Source of the DNA: a virus
DNA length: 56,001 bases
Virus record (IMG/VR): IMGVR_UViG_3300032282_003292
Location: 1 to 56,001 of that record
Direction: 5' to 3' (one strand)
Both the position numbers and the translations under genes were made by a program. The notes under the pieces were generated by a model, which worked only from the letters and a program-made list of their open reading frames with translations, made no database searches and was not told where the DNA came from. Of the stretch, positions 1 to 7,230 are shown piece after piece. How positions within the stretch are numbered: the first letter of the stretch is position 1; each line of letters starts with the position of its first letter.

Positions 1-201
1 CTCCAGTTCATCAAGTTTTTCTGAAACAAGACCAGTCAAATCAATCTGATTAACATCAACACCTTCATCATTACAATCAAGGATAAACTCCATGAATGAA
101 CCGAGAATGAGGCAAGCACGACGTTTATCATGCTTGGTGATAGCTGTATGAGGCATAGCAACGTAAGCAACAATGTGCTCGTAAAGTTGGTCGTAAGTCA
201 T
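1..201 (-). CDS. Partial hypothetical protein (3' end outside window)
   Basis: This open frame starts with ATG at 201 and runs off the left edge; 67 codons are visible (starting MTYDQLYEHIVAYVAM). Its ATG overlaps the stop of the upstream gene in an ATGA arrangement, so it is the next gene in a translationally coupled chain. I recognise no domain; the visible part is acidic and probably helical. Confidence 0.6.
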   Translation of the reverse strand, partial: MTYDQLYEHIVAYVAMPHTAITKHDKRRACLILGSFMEFILDCNDEGVDVNQIDLTGLVSEKLDELE

Positions 202-380
202 TGGTAATCTCCATCCTCAAAGCTAAAGTATTCGTAGATTTCAGACATCACACAATCCTCAATGCGCTCAGTAATAGCACTTTCGGTGGGATTTTCAACA
301 TGTTTGTGTGCCAGTCTATAACCACGACGCACACCTTGTTCAATCGCCATCTCTAAGATGACACGCATTTTAACTTTCAT
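198..380 (-). CDS. Small hypothetical protein, 60 aa
   Basis: Sixty residues with no recognised family. The N-terminal half is basic (MKVKMRVILEMAIEQGVRRG) and the C-terminal end is acidic. ATGA overlaps join it to both neighbours: its own ATG overlaps the stop of the gene at 377-619, and its stop overlaps the ATG at 201. Unbroken coupling of this kind argues for a real gene in one polycistronic early-type transcript. Confidence 0.6.
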   Translation of the reverse strand: MKVKMRVILEMAIEQGVRRGYRLAHKHVENPTESAITERIEDCVMSEIYEYFSFEDGDYQ

Positions 381-619
381 TCGAATACCTCAAAGTCAGC
401 AGTAATTTCCCAGTGGGAATCAGATTTATCACCAAAACGATTTGTGCCAGTGCGAGTGCTGACCCACATAAAGTATTTACGATTCTCAGAAGCGAGAAAC
501 AACTCACCTCCAGTATCCTGGTCTACAATACAAACAGGATTGCCTTCCATAATATTAGCAAGGCGATTCTTTGCCTTGCTACTCTTAGGTTTTACAATAA
601 CTTTTCTGACTTTTCTCAT
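377..619 (-). CDS. Hypothetical protein, 80 aa
   Basis: Eighty residues with a basic N-terminus (MRKVRKVIVKPKSSKAKNR), then a beta-rich segment with several aromatic residues. Its start overlaps the stop of the small membrane-protein gene upstream and its stop overlaps the next ATG. No family recognised. The plus-strand frames across it are shadows. Confidence 0.6.
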   Translation of the reverse strand: MRKVRKVIVKPKSSKAKNRLANIMEGNPVCIVDQDTGGELFLASENRKYFMWVSTRTGTNRFGDKSDSHWEITADFEVFE

Positions 620-813
620 TTTTGTCGAAGAAAAAGAATGATAAAAGCAAAACTAAAAAAGGCAATAGCAAGTAGAAAAGAAATCCAAAGAGGAGACAGC
701 ACCCACCACCAAGACCAAGTAATATGTCCTGTGAGTTTCAGACCAATAAACAATACAGTCAGAAGACCAGGGAATCCGATACCACTGGAAGAGGAAGAAT
801 TGTTGTTAGACAT
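616..813 (-). CDS. Small integral membrane protein, 65 aa
   Basis: Starting at the ATG at 813, the protein has a Ser-rich N-terminus (MSNNNSSSSSGIGFPG), then two hydrophobic segments of roughly 18-20 residues separated by a Trp cluster (WSWWWVLSPLW), ending in basic residues. Small two-helix membrane proteins with a Ser/Gly-rich N-terminus and this WSWWWVL signature recur in tailed-phage genomes; their function is unknown. The frame can be extended 24 codons upstream to 885, but a strong sigma-70-like promoter (839-867) lies inside that extension, so the shorter start is preferred. Confidence 0.7.
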   Translation of the reverse strand: MSNNNSSSSSGIGFPGLLTVLFIGLKLTGHITWSWWWVLSPLWISFLLAIAFFSFAFIILFLRQK

Positions 814-838
814 GAAGTGTCTTTCGTTGTATGAATAC

Positions 839-867
839 AATATAACATCCATTAACAGAATTGTCAA
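839..867 (-). promoter_or_regulatory. Sigma-70-type promoter
   Basis: Read on the minus strand: -35 TTGACA (862-867), 17-bp spacer, -10 TATATT (839-844). Transcription would begin near 832, just upstream of the 65-aa membrane-protein gene, and run through the coupled genes to the left. Confidence 0.75.
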
Positions 868-884
868 GGGATGATTGATAAGCA

Positions 885-1163
885 TTACTGATATGATTCT
901 CCATAACGATGGTATCTGTTATAATTGCGTGGTGAGAATGTTAGAAAATCACAGCGAATCTCAAACCACTTCCAGCGGAATGAGAATCCTGTGAGTGAGC
1001 GACTACCGAAGCTAATTAGTAGCATTGGAAATATATCAGTGGCAGGGTATTCATCCCACTGAATGACAACATCCATCAGTGCGAAATGTGGATACCATCC
1101 AAGCAGTTGGAAATACCATTCGTGCCCGTAATCTTCGTAGTGGTAGTAGTTAAAAAGTTTCAT
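885..1163 (-). CDS. Hypothetical protein, 92 aa
   Basis: Ninety-two residues rich in Tyr, Trp, Phe and His (MKLFNYYHYEDYGHEWYF at the start). A mixed beta-strand pattern is likely and there is no clear membrane segment. Its start overlaps the stop of the small membrane protein at 1160-1372. Similar aromatic-rich small ORFs are common in T4-like cyanophage early regions, but I cannot assign a function. Confidence 0.6.
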   Translation of the reverse strand: MKLFNYYHYEDYGHEWYFQLLGWYPHFALMDVVIQWDEYPATDIFPMLLISFGSRSLTGFSFRWKWFEIRCDFLTFSPRNYNRYHRYGESYQ

Positions 1164-1372
1164 TTTGGACAGTATAAAAAATATTTAAATTGGGCACCTA
1201 AATCTAGCCACCTCACAATCTCACACCCTTTGTATGAATCCACCACCTCAAAATTGCTTTGAGGTTTTTGTGATTTATTTTCTTTTTTGAAGACATAAAA
1301 CATAGAAAGAAAGAATGTAGCAACTACAGCACCAAATAATACTGCTTTTTCAATATCAGATTTGTAAGTCAT
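1160..1372 (-). CDS. Single-pass membrane protein, 70 aa (paralogue of 2692-2922)
   Basis: A short polar N-terminus is followed by one hydrophobic helix (about residues 10-28, VLFGAVVATFFLSMFYVF), a basic linker and a C-terminal domain. The C-terminal pattern FEVVDSYKGCEIVRW...YFLYC closely matches FEVVDTYNECSVVRY...YFLDC in the protein at 2692-2922. Both place one Cys after the FEVVD motif and another near the end. The pair looks like a duplicated membrane-anchored family of unknown role. An A/T run separates it from the gene at 1379. Confidence 0.65.
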   Translation of the reverse strand: MTYKSDIEKAVLFGAVVATFFLSMFYVFKKENKSQKPQSNFEVVDSYKGCEIVRWLDLGAQFKYFLYCPK

Positions 1373-1378
1373 TTTTTT

Positions 1379-1720
1379 TTAATCCCAAGGTGCTTTACGA
1401 TTCATAATTTCTTTAATTCTTTCTACCACAGCAGGGTCTGGTGGTTCATTGATTTGTCGCACAAGTTCATCGTATGCTTCTGCGGATACAATAATCCTTT
1501 CTGGTTCTTGCCCTAATCTCAACCTGCGTTCTGGACTGATAGTTGGATTGTAAGGGTCATCATAATCATAGATGTATTCTTGAAACCAACCAATACTCAA
1601 ACTCTCCCAGAACTCACCATATCCCCATTCATCACCGTCATTATAACAGTCAAGAATATACAGGACATTACGAAATCCATCAAGGAAATCTTGCCACTTT
1701 GATTGAGTTTCAAATCTCAT
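1379..1720 (-). CDS. Hypothetical protein with antitoxin-like C-terminus, 113 aa
   Basis: The N-terminal half is acidic and aromatic (YDYDDPYNPTISPERRLRL). The C-terminal 45 residues (IIVSAEAYDELVRQINEPPD, then a KAPWD ending) resemble the C-terminal half of DUF1778-type or similar antitoxins, where a helix of this kind precedes a Pro-rich tail. No toxin-like partner is adjacent, so a role in host toxin control is only a guess. The ATG at 1720 is preferred because GAGG lies just upstream; an ATG at 1732 is also in frame. The gene overlaps the one at 1710-1901. Confidence 0.6.
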   Translation of the reverse strand: MRFETQSKWQDFLDGFRNVLYILDCYNDGDEWGYGEFWESLSIGWFQEYIYDYDDPYNPTISPERRLRLGQEPERIIVSAEAYDELVRQINEPPDPAVVERIKEIMNRKAPWD

Positions 1721-1901
1721 TCCATTCCTCATATCTGGTATTTATTTTACCACAGTTGTTGAAGATATTCAAGTGCCCTGTGCGACCATCCTCAAAATAG
1801 AATGCCATCCACACATGCTCACCTTCATCCATCACCTCGTAATGGTATGATTTAATGTTATCAAGAAGAATCTCGTCTGGATTATAAAGTTCTTTATCCA
1901 T
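1710..1901 (-). CDS. Small hypothetical protein, 63 aa
   Basis: Sixty-three residues, acidic, with a beta-rich core (HVWMAFYFEDGRTGHLNIF). Its ATG overlaps the TAA of the upstream 100-aa gene (TAATG), which indicates coupling. No recognisable family. Confidence 0.55.
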   Translation of the reverse strand: MDKELYNPDEILLDNIKSYHYEVMDEGEHVWMAFYFEDGRTGHLNIFNNCGKINTRYEEWNEI

Positions 1902-2203
1902 TATGAATAGTTAACGTGTAAATGTGTTTGCCAAGTAAATGCTGGTTGATCTTCACGAGCAATCATCTCTATAACATAATCTGGAACTAATTTACCATAC
2001 TTGTTCAAGAATTCGTCTTGCGTGAGTTCATCAAATCCGTGCATATAATGATCGCAATCAACAAATTTTGCGAACTTTTCATACTCTCGGTCTCTATCAT
2101 CAATTTTTTGATAGTTACGGCAGATTGTTAAGAAATAAGACCTGCCCTCACCAGTTGCACAGTAATCAATCACAAAGAAACGATAAAAAGGTTTGTCATC
2201 CAT
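1901..2203 (-). CDS. Hypothetical protein, 100 aa
   Basis: One hundred residues beginning MDDKPFYRFFVIDYC, mixed alpha/beta in character, with an acidic, Tyr-rich middle. It overlaps the upstream gene by a few bases and is coupled to the downstream one. No family recognised. Confidence 0.6.
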   Translation of the reverse strand: MDDKPFYRFFVIDYCATGEGRSYFLTICRNYQKIDDRDREYEKFAKFVDCDHYMHGFDELTQDEFLNKYGKLVPDYVIEMIAREDQPAFTWQTHLHVNYS

Positions 2204-2522
2204 TCTTTTGGTTCCTCACTCTATTAAGAAATTCAGTTGCCTGATCATCCAATCCTTCAATCAAATCTTCAATATCAGAAATGGCAATTTCATTATACTC
2301 ACGGTTGAGGTTCTCACAACGCAAAGCATCAATCATAGATTGAAATGCAATCATTTGTTGGTGTTCTGGTGTGATTGGTGTCCCGTAAGGGAGACCAGAA
2401 CATTCCATATTGTAAAAGTCATTGTATCGTTGAAGAACACGATTACTTTTTTGTCTTCTTTCTGCTTCTTCAAGCATTTCTTCGTGTGTCATCTCAAGTT
2501 TTTTAATATTTGTTGTGTCCAT
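2196..2522 (-). CDS. Hypothetical helical protein, 108 aa
   Basis: A mostly helical, acidic protein (MTHEEMLEEAERRQKSNRVL near the start; SDIEDLIEGLDDQATEFLNR near the end). An upstream GTG at 2537 overlaps the stop of the 53-aa gene, but the ATG at 2522 is the simpler start. No family recognised. Confidence 0.55.
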   Translation of the reverse strand: MDTTNIKKLEMTHEEMLEEAERRQKSNRVLQRYNDFYNMECSGLPYGTPITPEHQQMIAFQSMIDALRCENLNREYNEIAISDIEDLIEGLDDQATEFLNRVRNQKNG

Positions 2523-2533
2523 TTCTTTTATTT

Positions 2534-2695
2534 TCACGTTGGTTGTTCTTGTTTTTGAGTATAGACTGTATCAAAAAGTTGATTCAAAATTTCATCACAT
2601 TCCCAATATTCTGAACCATCATGAACACATTTTTCTAATTGATACCTACGAACAGAATTGTAAATAAGTTTGTATTGATTTGTTGTAAAATTCAT
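2534..2695 (-). CDS. Small hypothetical protein, 53 aa
   Basis: A short frame starting MNFTTNQYKLIYNSVRRYQL and ending KQEQPT. Its ATG overlaps the stop of the upstream membrane-protein gene (ATGA), and its TGA overlaps a possible GTG start of the next gene. Predicted helical, with two Cys (residues 23 and 33). The tight coupling on both sides is the main evidence that it is real. Confidence 0.6.
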   Translation of the reverse strand: MNFTTNQYKLIYNSVRRYQLEKCVHDGSEYWECDEILNQLFDTVYTQKQEQPT

Positions 2696-2922
2696 AGTGT
2701 TTTTTTGTTACTGCAATCTAAAAAATAAATCCATTGATCACTTACACTTGTATACCTAACAACCGAACATTCATTATAAGTATCCACTACTTCAAATTTT
2801 GATATCGGTTTGTATGGAATTAAAATCTCTTTTAATGTTGCTACTGAAAAACATACCAAAAAAAGTATTATCAATCCAACAATTATTTTGTTTTTAATTT
2901 TTTCAAATTCTTCCTTCGTCAT
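2692..2922 (-). CDS. Single-pass membrane protein, 76 aa (paralogue of 1160-1372)
   Basis: Starting at the ATG at 2922 (MTKEEFEKIKNK), it has a charged N-terminus, one hydrophobic helix (IIVGLIILFLVCFSVATL), and a C-terminal domain with FEVVDTYNECSVVRY and a distal Cys, the pattern seen in the protein at 1160-1372. A longer frame to 2952 exists, but the promoter at 2952-2980 would lie at or inside that start. It overlaps the 73-aa gene upstream by about 20 nt. Confidence 0.6.
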   Translation of the reverse strand: MTKEEFEKIKNKIIVGLIILFLVCFSVATLKEILIPYKPISKFEVVDTYNECSVVRYTSVSDQWIYFLDCSNKKTL

Positions 2923-3124
2923 GATAATTTTCAATTTCGTTGGCAAGTGCAATCATATCATTTTTATCAATGACTGTCAAGTTATTCATTTTCTGAGCAA
3001 CCATAGTTCTACAATGTTCTGTTGCTTTTTTTAAAATAACAGATATTAATTTATTTTCTGTATTTGCCCAGATATTTCTTTCATTCCAAATTTCATCTAT
3101 TAATTTTTTAGCTCTATCAGTCAT
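2903..3124 (-). CDS. Hypothetical helical protein, 73 aa
   Basis: Seventy-three residues, predicted all-helical and amphipathic (MTDRAKKLIDEIWNERNIWA). It overlaps the upstream gene at 3117 by 8 nt. No family recognised. Confidence 0.55.
   Translation of the reverse strand: MTDRAKKLIDEIWNERNIWANTENKLISVILKKATEHCRTMVAQKMNNLTVIDKNDMIALANEIENYHDEGRI
2952..2980 (-). promoter_or_regulatory. Sigma-70-type promoter inside the upstream gene
   Basis: Minus strand: -35 TTGACA (2975-2980), 17-bp spacer, -10 TATGAT (2952-2957). It lies within the 3' part of the 73-aa gene and would direct transcription of the membrane-protein gene starting at 2922. Confidence 0.65.
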
Positions 3125-3491
3125 TTAATTCCACATCTTCTTCAAGATCTTTTAATTGTTTCATAAAATCTTCATCCATGGGATATACTTTTTCTTTACC
3201 AGTTTCAATATCATGCATCATTTTCATCAGATATTCAAGAAATTCTTTAGGATACACTTCATCTTCGCCAAGAGTTACCCAAAACCATTCAAGACATTCT
3301 TGTTCTGGATCTTCTACAGTTCTTAGTAGAGCATAATTCTCATAGTTTGATCCCATGAGATCTGCCCAGATTCGAAATGTTCCACGAATAGATTGCCATC
3401 CAGTCATCCAACAATGATCAATCCAGTATTCCCACCAATTGAGTGTAATGTTTTGTTTATCTGTTGCCAATACTTTTTTAGTATAAGTCAT
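3117..3491 (-). CDS. Hypothetical acidic protein, 124 aa
   Basis: One hundred and twenty-four residues, Trp-rich in the first third (NWWEYWIDHCWMTGW), acidic and helical at the C-terminus (QLKDLEEDVELND). Its stop overlaps the start of the 73-aa gene. No domain recognised. Confidence 0.6.
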   Translation of the reverse strand: MTYTKKVLATDKQNITLNWWEYWIDHCWMTGWQSIRGTFRIWADLMGSNYENYALLRTVEDPEQECLEWFWVTLGEDEVYPKEFLEYLMKMMHDIETGKEKVYPMDEDFMKQLKDLEEDVELND

Positions 3492-3494
3492 TTA

Positions 3495-3677
3495 TTAGTC
3501 AGAAGCTCTCCAAAATTTTATGGTAGGTGGCGATTGATATTCTTCAATCATTTCTAAAATTGATTGGGCAGATTTTTTTGCATGATTTTCATCCCAGTTT
3601 TCTTTTTTTTGACCACTATTATAGTAGTCATATAGATATTGTTTGATGCTATCCATAAGTCTATCGTATCTAGTCAT
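3495..3677 (-). CDS. Small hypothetical protein, 60 aa
   Basis: Sixty residues beginning MTRYDRLMDSIKQYLYDYYN, helical and Tyr-rich. It sits directly downstream of the promoter at 3702-3730 and three bases upstream of the next gene. Function unknown. Confidence 0.55.
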   Translation of the reverse strand: MTRYDRLMDSIKQYLYDYYNSGQKKENWDENHAKKSAQSILEMIEEYQSPPTIKFWRASD

Positions 3678-3701
3678 AAAAAAATTTGTTTCAATCGTGT
3701 T

Positions 3702-3730
3702 ATTGTAGCTTAATCATTTCTATCTGTCAA
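3702..3730 (-). promoter_or_regulatory. Sigma-70-type promoter
   Basis: Minus strand: -35 TTGACA (3725-3730), 17-bp spacer, -10 TACAAT (3702-3707). It overlaps the last codons of the 87-aa gene and would start transcription just before the gene at 3495-3677. Confidence 0.7.
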
Positions 3731-3973
3731 GTCCTTCGAGTCAAGGTTCAAATCTTTCTCTAACTGTCTTGTCATTTTATTAATTCTTCTTTCAAAATTC
3801 CATTTTGTGATTGGATTTTTGGGATGAAAATTAATTAACCACCAAGCTCTTTTTATCTGTATCCCCAAAAATTTAAATTGTAATACAATGTAATCTGCAA
3901 TATTTTTATCCATTACAATTAAATAACAGATAATTGCAAATACTGAAAATAGCGAGTAATAATAAATCATCAA
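3710..3973 (-). CDS. Small membrane protein, 87 aa
   Basis: An N-terminal hydrophobic helix (MIYYYSLFSVFAIICYLIV) is followed by an amphipathic region (DYIVLQFKFLGIQIKRAWW) and a basic then charged C-terminal tail. Proteins of this size with a similar HPKNPITKW-type segment are common beside uvsW in T4-like cyanophages; function unknown. A second in-frame ATG immediately follows the first. Confidence 0.6.
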   Translation of the reverse strand: MMIYYYSLFSVFAIICYLIVMDKNIADYIVLQFKFLGIQIKRAWWLINFHPKNPITKWNFERRINKMTRQLEKDLNLDSKDLTDRND

Positions 3974-3993
3974 TTAATTTGCTTGTAAAATAT

Positions 3994-4182
3994 TTAGGAT
4001 TGATCTTCCCAATTTTCTTTTTCTTTTTTACGAAGCTTTTTGAGTTCCTTTAACATATCTTTAATTTCTTGATATGCAATTTCTGGCTTCATTTTATTGC
4101 TGATCTCAAGACCAACAATGTATTGCACTTTATCTCCAAAACGGGCAAGGGCACGTTCAAATTCAGTAAGTGTTTCGTACAT
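3994..4182 (-). CDS. Small coiled-coil protein next to the helicase, 62 aa
   Basis: Sixty-two residues, helical, with a basic heptad-like C-terminus (KDMLKELKKLRKKEKENWED). It follows the helicase gene by 8 nt in the same operon, so it could assist helicase or recombination function, but there is no direct evidence. It is not clearly T4 UvsY. Confidence 0.6.
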   Translation of the reverse strand: MYETLTEFERALARFGDKVQYIVGLEISNKMKPEIAYQEIKDMLKELKKLRKKEKENWEDQS

Positions 4183-4190
4183 AAGATTAA

Positions 4191-5417
4191 TTAGCGAACA
4201 TCAATAGCGGGTTGACCTTTAACAAAAATGGTATCGACAACTTCTTCCAGACAACGCTGAGTTTTCTTACCATAGTTTTTGAACACAGGAACCGTCACGA
4301 AACCTGTGGGTTTTCGGTACATTTCAAAATTACCTGCTTCAATTTTACCACAAGAAATGTCTTTTGCGTCATCTTTGTTAAGACGAATGACACGACCAAT
4401 AGTTTGTGCCATTTCTACGATAGGAAGATTGCGAAGCAGAATAGTATGAGTCAGACCATGAACGTTGATACCTTCAGACAAGATGCTATAGTGGAAAATG
4501 ATAAATTTACGCTCAGGATCTTGACCCCAGGTGTTAAAAGTATCGAAAAAAGTTTCACGATCTACTTTAGTACCATTAACATAAGCACCAAATTTACTGG
4601 TGATATGCAAAACATCATAGCCACGCTCGGCAAGGTCTGTGAGGACCGTGGTGCGTGAAAGCATCTGCCACAAGACTTTGCTACTGGGAGATGCCACAAG
4701 CACCTTCTGGGCGTTCCTAGAGTCCAATCCGTCGATCATATCAATTAGAATGCTATGATCGTTATCTGATGCATTCAATCCCTTCTGACGCTCGTAATCA
4801 ACTTCGTGAATGTCAATAGTAGGTCGAAGAATACTTCCTTGAGAAACAAGTTCTGGTGCAGGAATATTAGCAATGATCTGTCCAAAAACAATTTTGTTAT
4901 TCATTCCAGTACCGAGAGAAGAACGTCGATGCTTGGGAGTAGCAGTAAAATAATAATAATTAGTAGCATTACAAGATGCCACAGAATCGAAAAAGTCAAT
5001 ACGAACCGCATTGTGTGCTTCATCATAGTAAGCAACATCAATGTCAATTTCTGATTCATTAATACGACGAAGAGAGTTGTAGGTGGTAAAAATTAATTTA
5101 TGATTATCAACAATTTTATCCCAAGCAGAAATCACTTTCGAGTCTGTTGTGTTTTTGTGGTGTGTTTCTCCACTATGAACGTGAAGAACGTTAGCATTAT
5201 CAATAAACTCAAGAAACTCATTTGATAGTTGTTCGGCAAGAAGAATACGGGGAGCACAGACAACAATAGTCTGTGGAGTAGATGCCTCACGCATACGACG
5301 GATGGCATCATAAATCATCATAAGAGTCTTGCCAGACCCAGTGGGAGCAATAATCTGCCCAAACTGATGACGAATCATCGCATCAAGTGCTCTTTGTTGA
5401 TGTGGGCGAAGTTTCAT
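4191..5417 (-). CDS. uvsW: UvsW-like superfamily II DNA helicase
   Basis: A 408-residue DEAH-type superfamily II helicase. Visible motifs are motif I (Walker A) APTGSGKT at residues 24-31, motif II DEAH near residue 134 (YYDEAHNAV), motif III FTATP, and motif VI QTIGRVIRLN near the C-terminus. In T4, UvsW unwinds branched DNA and R-loops and helps switch from origin- to recombination-dependent replication. This protein is shorter than T4 UvsW (503 aa) and appears to lack its N-terminal domain, so it could be a distinct Res-family helicase. ATG at 5417 is preferred over the TTG at 5429; a strong promoter lies upstream. Confidence 0.8.
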   Translation of the reverse strand: MKLRPHQQRALDAMIRHQFGQIIAPTGSGKTLMMIYDAIRRMREASTPQTIVVCAPRILLAEQLSNEFLEFIDNANVLHVHSGETHHKNTTDSKVISAWDKIVDNHKLIFTTYNSLRRINESEIDIDVAYYDEAHNAVRIDFFDSVASCNATNYYYFTATPKHRRSSLGTGMNNKIVFGQIIANIPAPELVSQGSILRPTIDIHEVDYERQKGLNASDNDHSILIDMIDGLDSRNAQKVLVASPSSKVLWQMLSRTTVLTDLAERGYDVLHITSKFGAYVNGTKVDRETFFDTFNTWGQDPERKFIIFHYSILSEGINVHGLTHTILLRNLPIVEMAQTIGRVIRLNKDDAKDISCGKIEAGNFEMYRKPTGFVTVPVFKNYGKKTQRCLEEVVDTIFVKGQPAIDVR

Positions 5418-5439
5418 AACAAAAATCAATTACTCAGAT

Positions 5440-5468
5440 ATTATACACGACAATCAGATGGCTGTCAG
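5440..5468 (-). promoter_or_regulatory. Sigma-70-type promoter for the helicase gene
   Basis: Minus strand: -35 CTGACA (5463-5468), 17-bp spacer, perfect -10 TATAAT (5440-5445). The start point would fall near 5433, about 16 nt before the ATG at 5417, giving a short leader. Confidence 0.75.
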
Positions 5469-5484
5469 TATCAAATGTGACAGT

Positions 5485-6312
5485 TTAAGATCTGGTCCAA
5501 ACTTTATGAAACTCATAAACACAAAATGATTCCAATTCTATATGAACAATTTCACTACCTTGCCATCTAAACTTTAAAATAGTTTTTTCTGCCCCAGGAG
5601 AAACTTCAAAAATATAATCATATTGATCTTGAGTTAAAATGCCCAAATCAACAAAATTTTGATACAATTCTTTTTTTAAATTCAAATAATACGAAGCATC
5701 GCGTTTGAAAAAAATGTTGTTGTTATTGTTATCAATTGGTATATTAAACGGATTAATATTTATTCCAAAATTTTGTTCATTTTCCAAATCAATTAAATGC
5801 AACGGAAAAATATTTTTTGCATTTTTTTGATCTATTATAGTCTGCATTTCATTATATTTTTCTAAGGAAGAAAAGTAATCAATTTCAGACAATTTGGAAT
5901 TTAATATAGCAACTTCCATAAATTTTCCATTTCCACCTTTTTCAAAGTAATTGGCGCCAACCAAAATAGGAATATTACTTTCGTGTAATGTTTTTAATAA
6001 TGAATTTTCTGGTGTGTTATAAAAACCACCTAATATTCCACAATCATGATAAGGAATTCCTTGAGTTAAAGATACAGTATATCCAAATATTTCTTCTTGA
6101 TTATCAGTATACCATGTTTTTAAATAATCCAAAATATTTGGATTATTGAATATTTTTTCGTATTCAAGTATTTTTTGATATGTTGTTTCGTCTACATATG
6201 GAGGCGAAATAGTTGCATATCGATAAGGAACTATCTTAGCATAAGATATTTTTTTCTTTAAGTTTAAGTCAAATATCTCAGATCCTATATAATGATCTAT
6301 TACTTCTTCCAT
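5485..6312 (-). CDS. Hypothetical protein, 275 aa
   Basis: Two hundred and seventy-five residues, acidic and Asn/Tyr/Ile-rich, with an Asn run (DNNNNNIFF). It belongs to the AT-rich set at 5485-9430 with the 2OG oxygenases and fibre genes. No domain recognised; a role in fibre assembly or modification is possible only from context. No promoter is visible directly upstream and the gene starts 6 nt after the preceding stop. Confidence 0.6.
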   Translation of the reverse strand: MEEVIDHYIGSEIFDLNLKKKISYAKIVPYRYATISPPYVDETTYQKILEYEKIFNNPNILDYLKTWYTDNQEEIFGYTVSLTQGIPYHDCGILGGFYNTPENSLLKTLHESNIPILVGANYFEKGGNGKFMEVAILNSKLSEIDYFSSLEKYNEMQTIIDQKNAKNIFPLHLIDLENEQNFGININPFNIPIDNNNNNIFFKRDASYYLNLKKELYQNFVDLGILTQDQYDYIFEVSPGAEKTILKFRWQGSEIVHIELESFCVYEFHKVWTRS

Positions 6313-6318
6313 TGGTAA

Positions 6319-6669
6319 TTAAATATCGTTTGCGTAAAATATATATCCTTCATTCGTAAATCCTCTAACAGAAACCCAAAGTTCTGGGTAAGAAACTTTA
6401 TTATTTAAAGGAAACAAATCAGTGGCAAATTCTTCTGCCTTTTCATAAGAATGAAAATTAACAGCAAACGTGTTTTCTTTTTCAAATACAGTATATACTT
6501 CAATTGGTAAAATTTCTTTATAGTGATTCAATGCTTTTTGTATATTTTCTTCGTCTACAGAATTCTTGATACCTATTTTTTTAATTATTAATGTAGGTTT
6601 ATCGACATGTTTCGAATATTTTTCAATAATATCAATATATTCATCTACTTTATAGAATTGATAATCCAT
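6319..6669 (-). CDS. Hypothetical protein, 116 aa
   Basis: A small alpha/beta protein of 116 residues (MDYQFYKVDEYIDIIEKYSK). It abuts the oxygenase gene upstream directly (stop to start) and precedes the 275-aa gene. No family recognised. Confidence 0.55.
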   Translation of the reverse strand: MDYQFYKVDEYIDIIEKYSKHVDKPTLIIKKIGIKNSVDEENIQKALNHYKEILPIEVYTVFEKENTFAVNFHSYEKAEEFATDLFPLNNKVSYPELWVSVRGFTNEGYIFYANDI

Positions 6670-7230
6670 TTACTTTTTCTCCATTTTCCAAACAACAACA
6701 GTTCTTAGTCCAGAATATAATCTAGTAACTTCTTCTGCATAATGAGGAATCAACCCAGGAAAATAAACTGCTCTATTTTTTGCTGGTAATATATATTTAT
6801 TTTTATTATCATCGTCAAAAATAAATGCAGTTTTTCCGCCAAACTCATGACTCCAAAAATTATTTGAATAATATAAAAATGTCATGTGTTTATTAATATT
6901 GCCATCTTGATGCAATTCACTAGGAAGACCAAAAGTATTGCCATTTGCATAGCATCTTCCAAAATTTAATTCATACCCAACAATATTTTGAATTTTATTA
7001 AAAAGATATTCGGTGAAAAATTTTTCTCCCTGCAAATCCATACTCCAAAAAGAAGTAGTTTTTTTTAAATCAGGATTTTTTTTGGATGTATGTCCCCAAA
7101 TCCAATTAGGTCTTTTTAAATAATTTTGTATAGTTTCAATATCTAAAGGAGAAAAAACATTTTCATATATTTTAATATCATCATTACTAAAATTATGAGG
7201 AATAAGATTATATTTTTCAAAAAATTCCAT
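6670..7230 (-). CDS. 2OG-Fe(II) oxygenase (prolyl 4-hydroxylase-like), 186 aa
   Basis: A double-stranded beta-helix dioxygenase of the 2-oxoglutarate/Fe(II) superfamily. The metal triad is visible as H107-x-D109 (SELHQDG) and H163 (IPHYAEE), with a 2OG-binding Arg at 176 (LRTVVVWKM). Such enzymes hydroxylate protein side chains or small molecules. Its 5' end overlaps the next oxygenase by 14 nt, and the fibre genes lie upstream in the same direction, so fibre proteins are plausible but unproven substrates. Confidence 0.75.
   Translation of the reverse strand: MEFFEKYNLIPHNFSNDDIKIYENVFSPLDIETIQNYLKRPNWIWGHTSKKNPDLKKTTSFWSMDLQGEKFFTEYLFNKIQNIVGYELNFGRCYANGNTFGLPSELHQDGNINKHMTFLYYSNNFWSHEFGGKTAFIFDDDNKNKYILPAKNRAVYFPGLIPHYAEEVTRLYSGLRTVVVWKMEKK

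Noticed and set aside
413-874. Plus-strand ORF of 153 aa
   Set aside because: It lies antisense to three coupled minus-strand genes, has no ribosome binding site and unlikely composition.
814-885. Longer N-terminus of the 65-aa membrane protein
   Set aside because: The extension contains a near-perfect sigma-70-type promoter and no similarity to the family.
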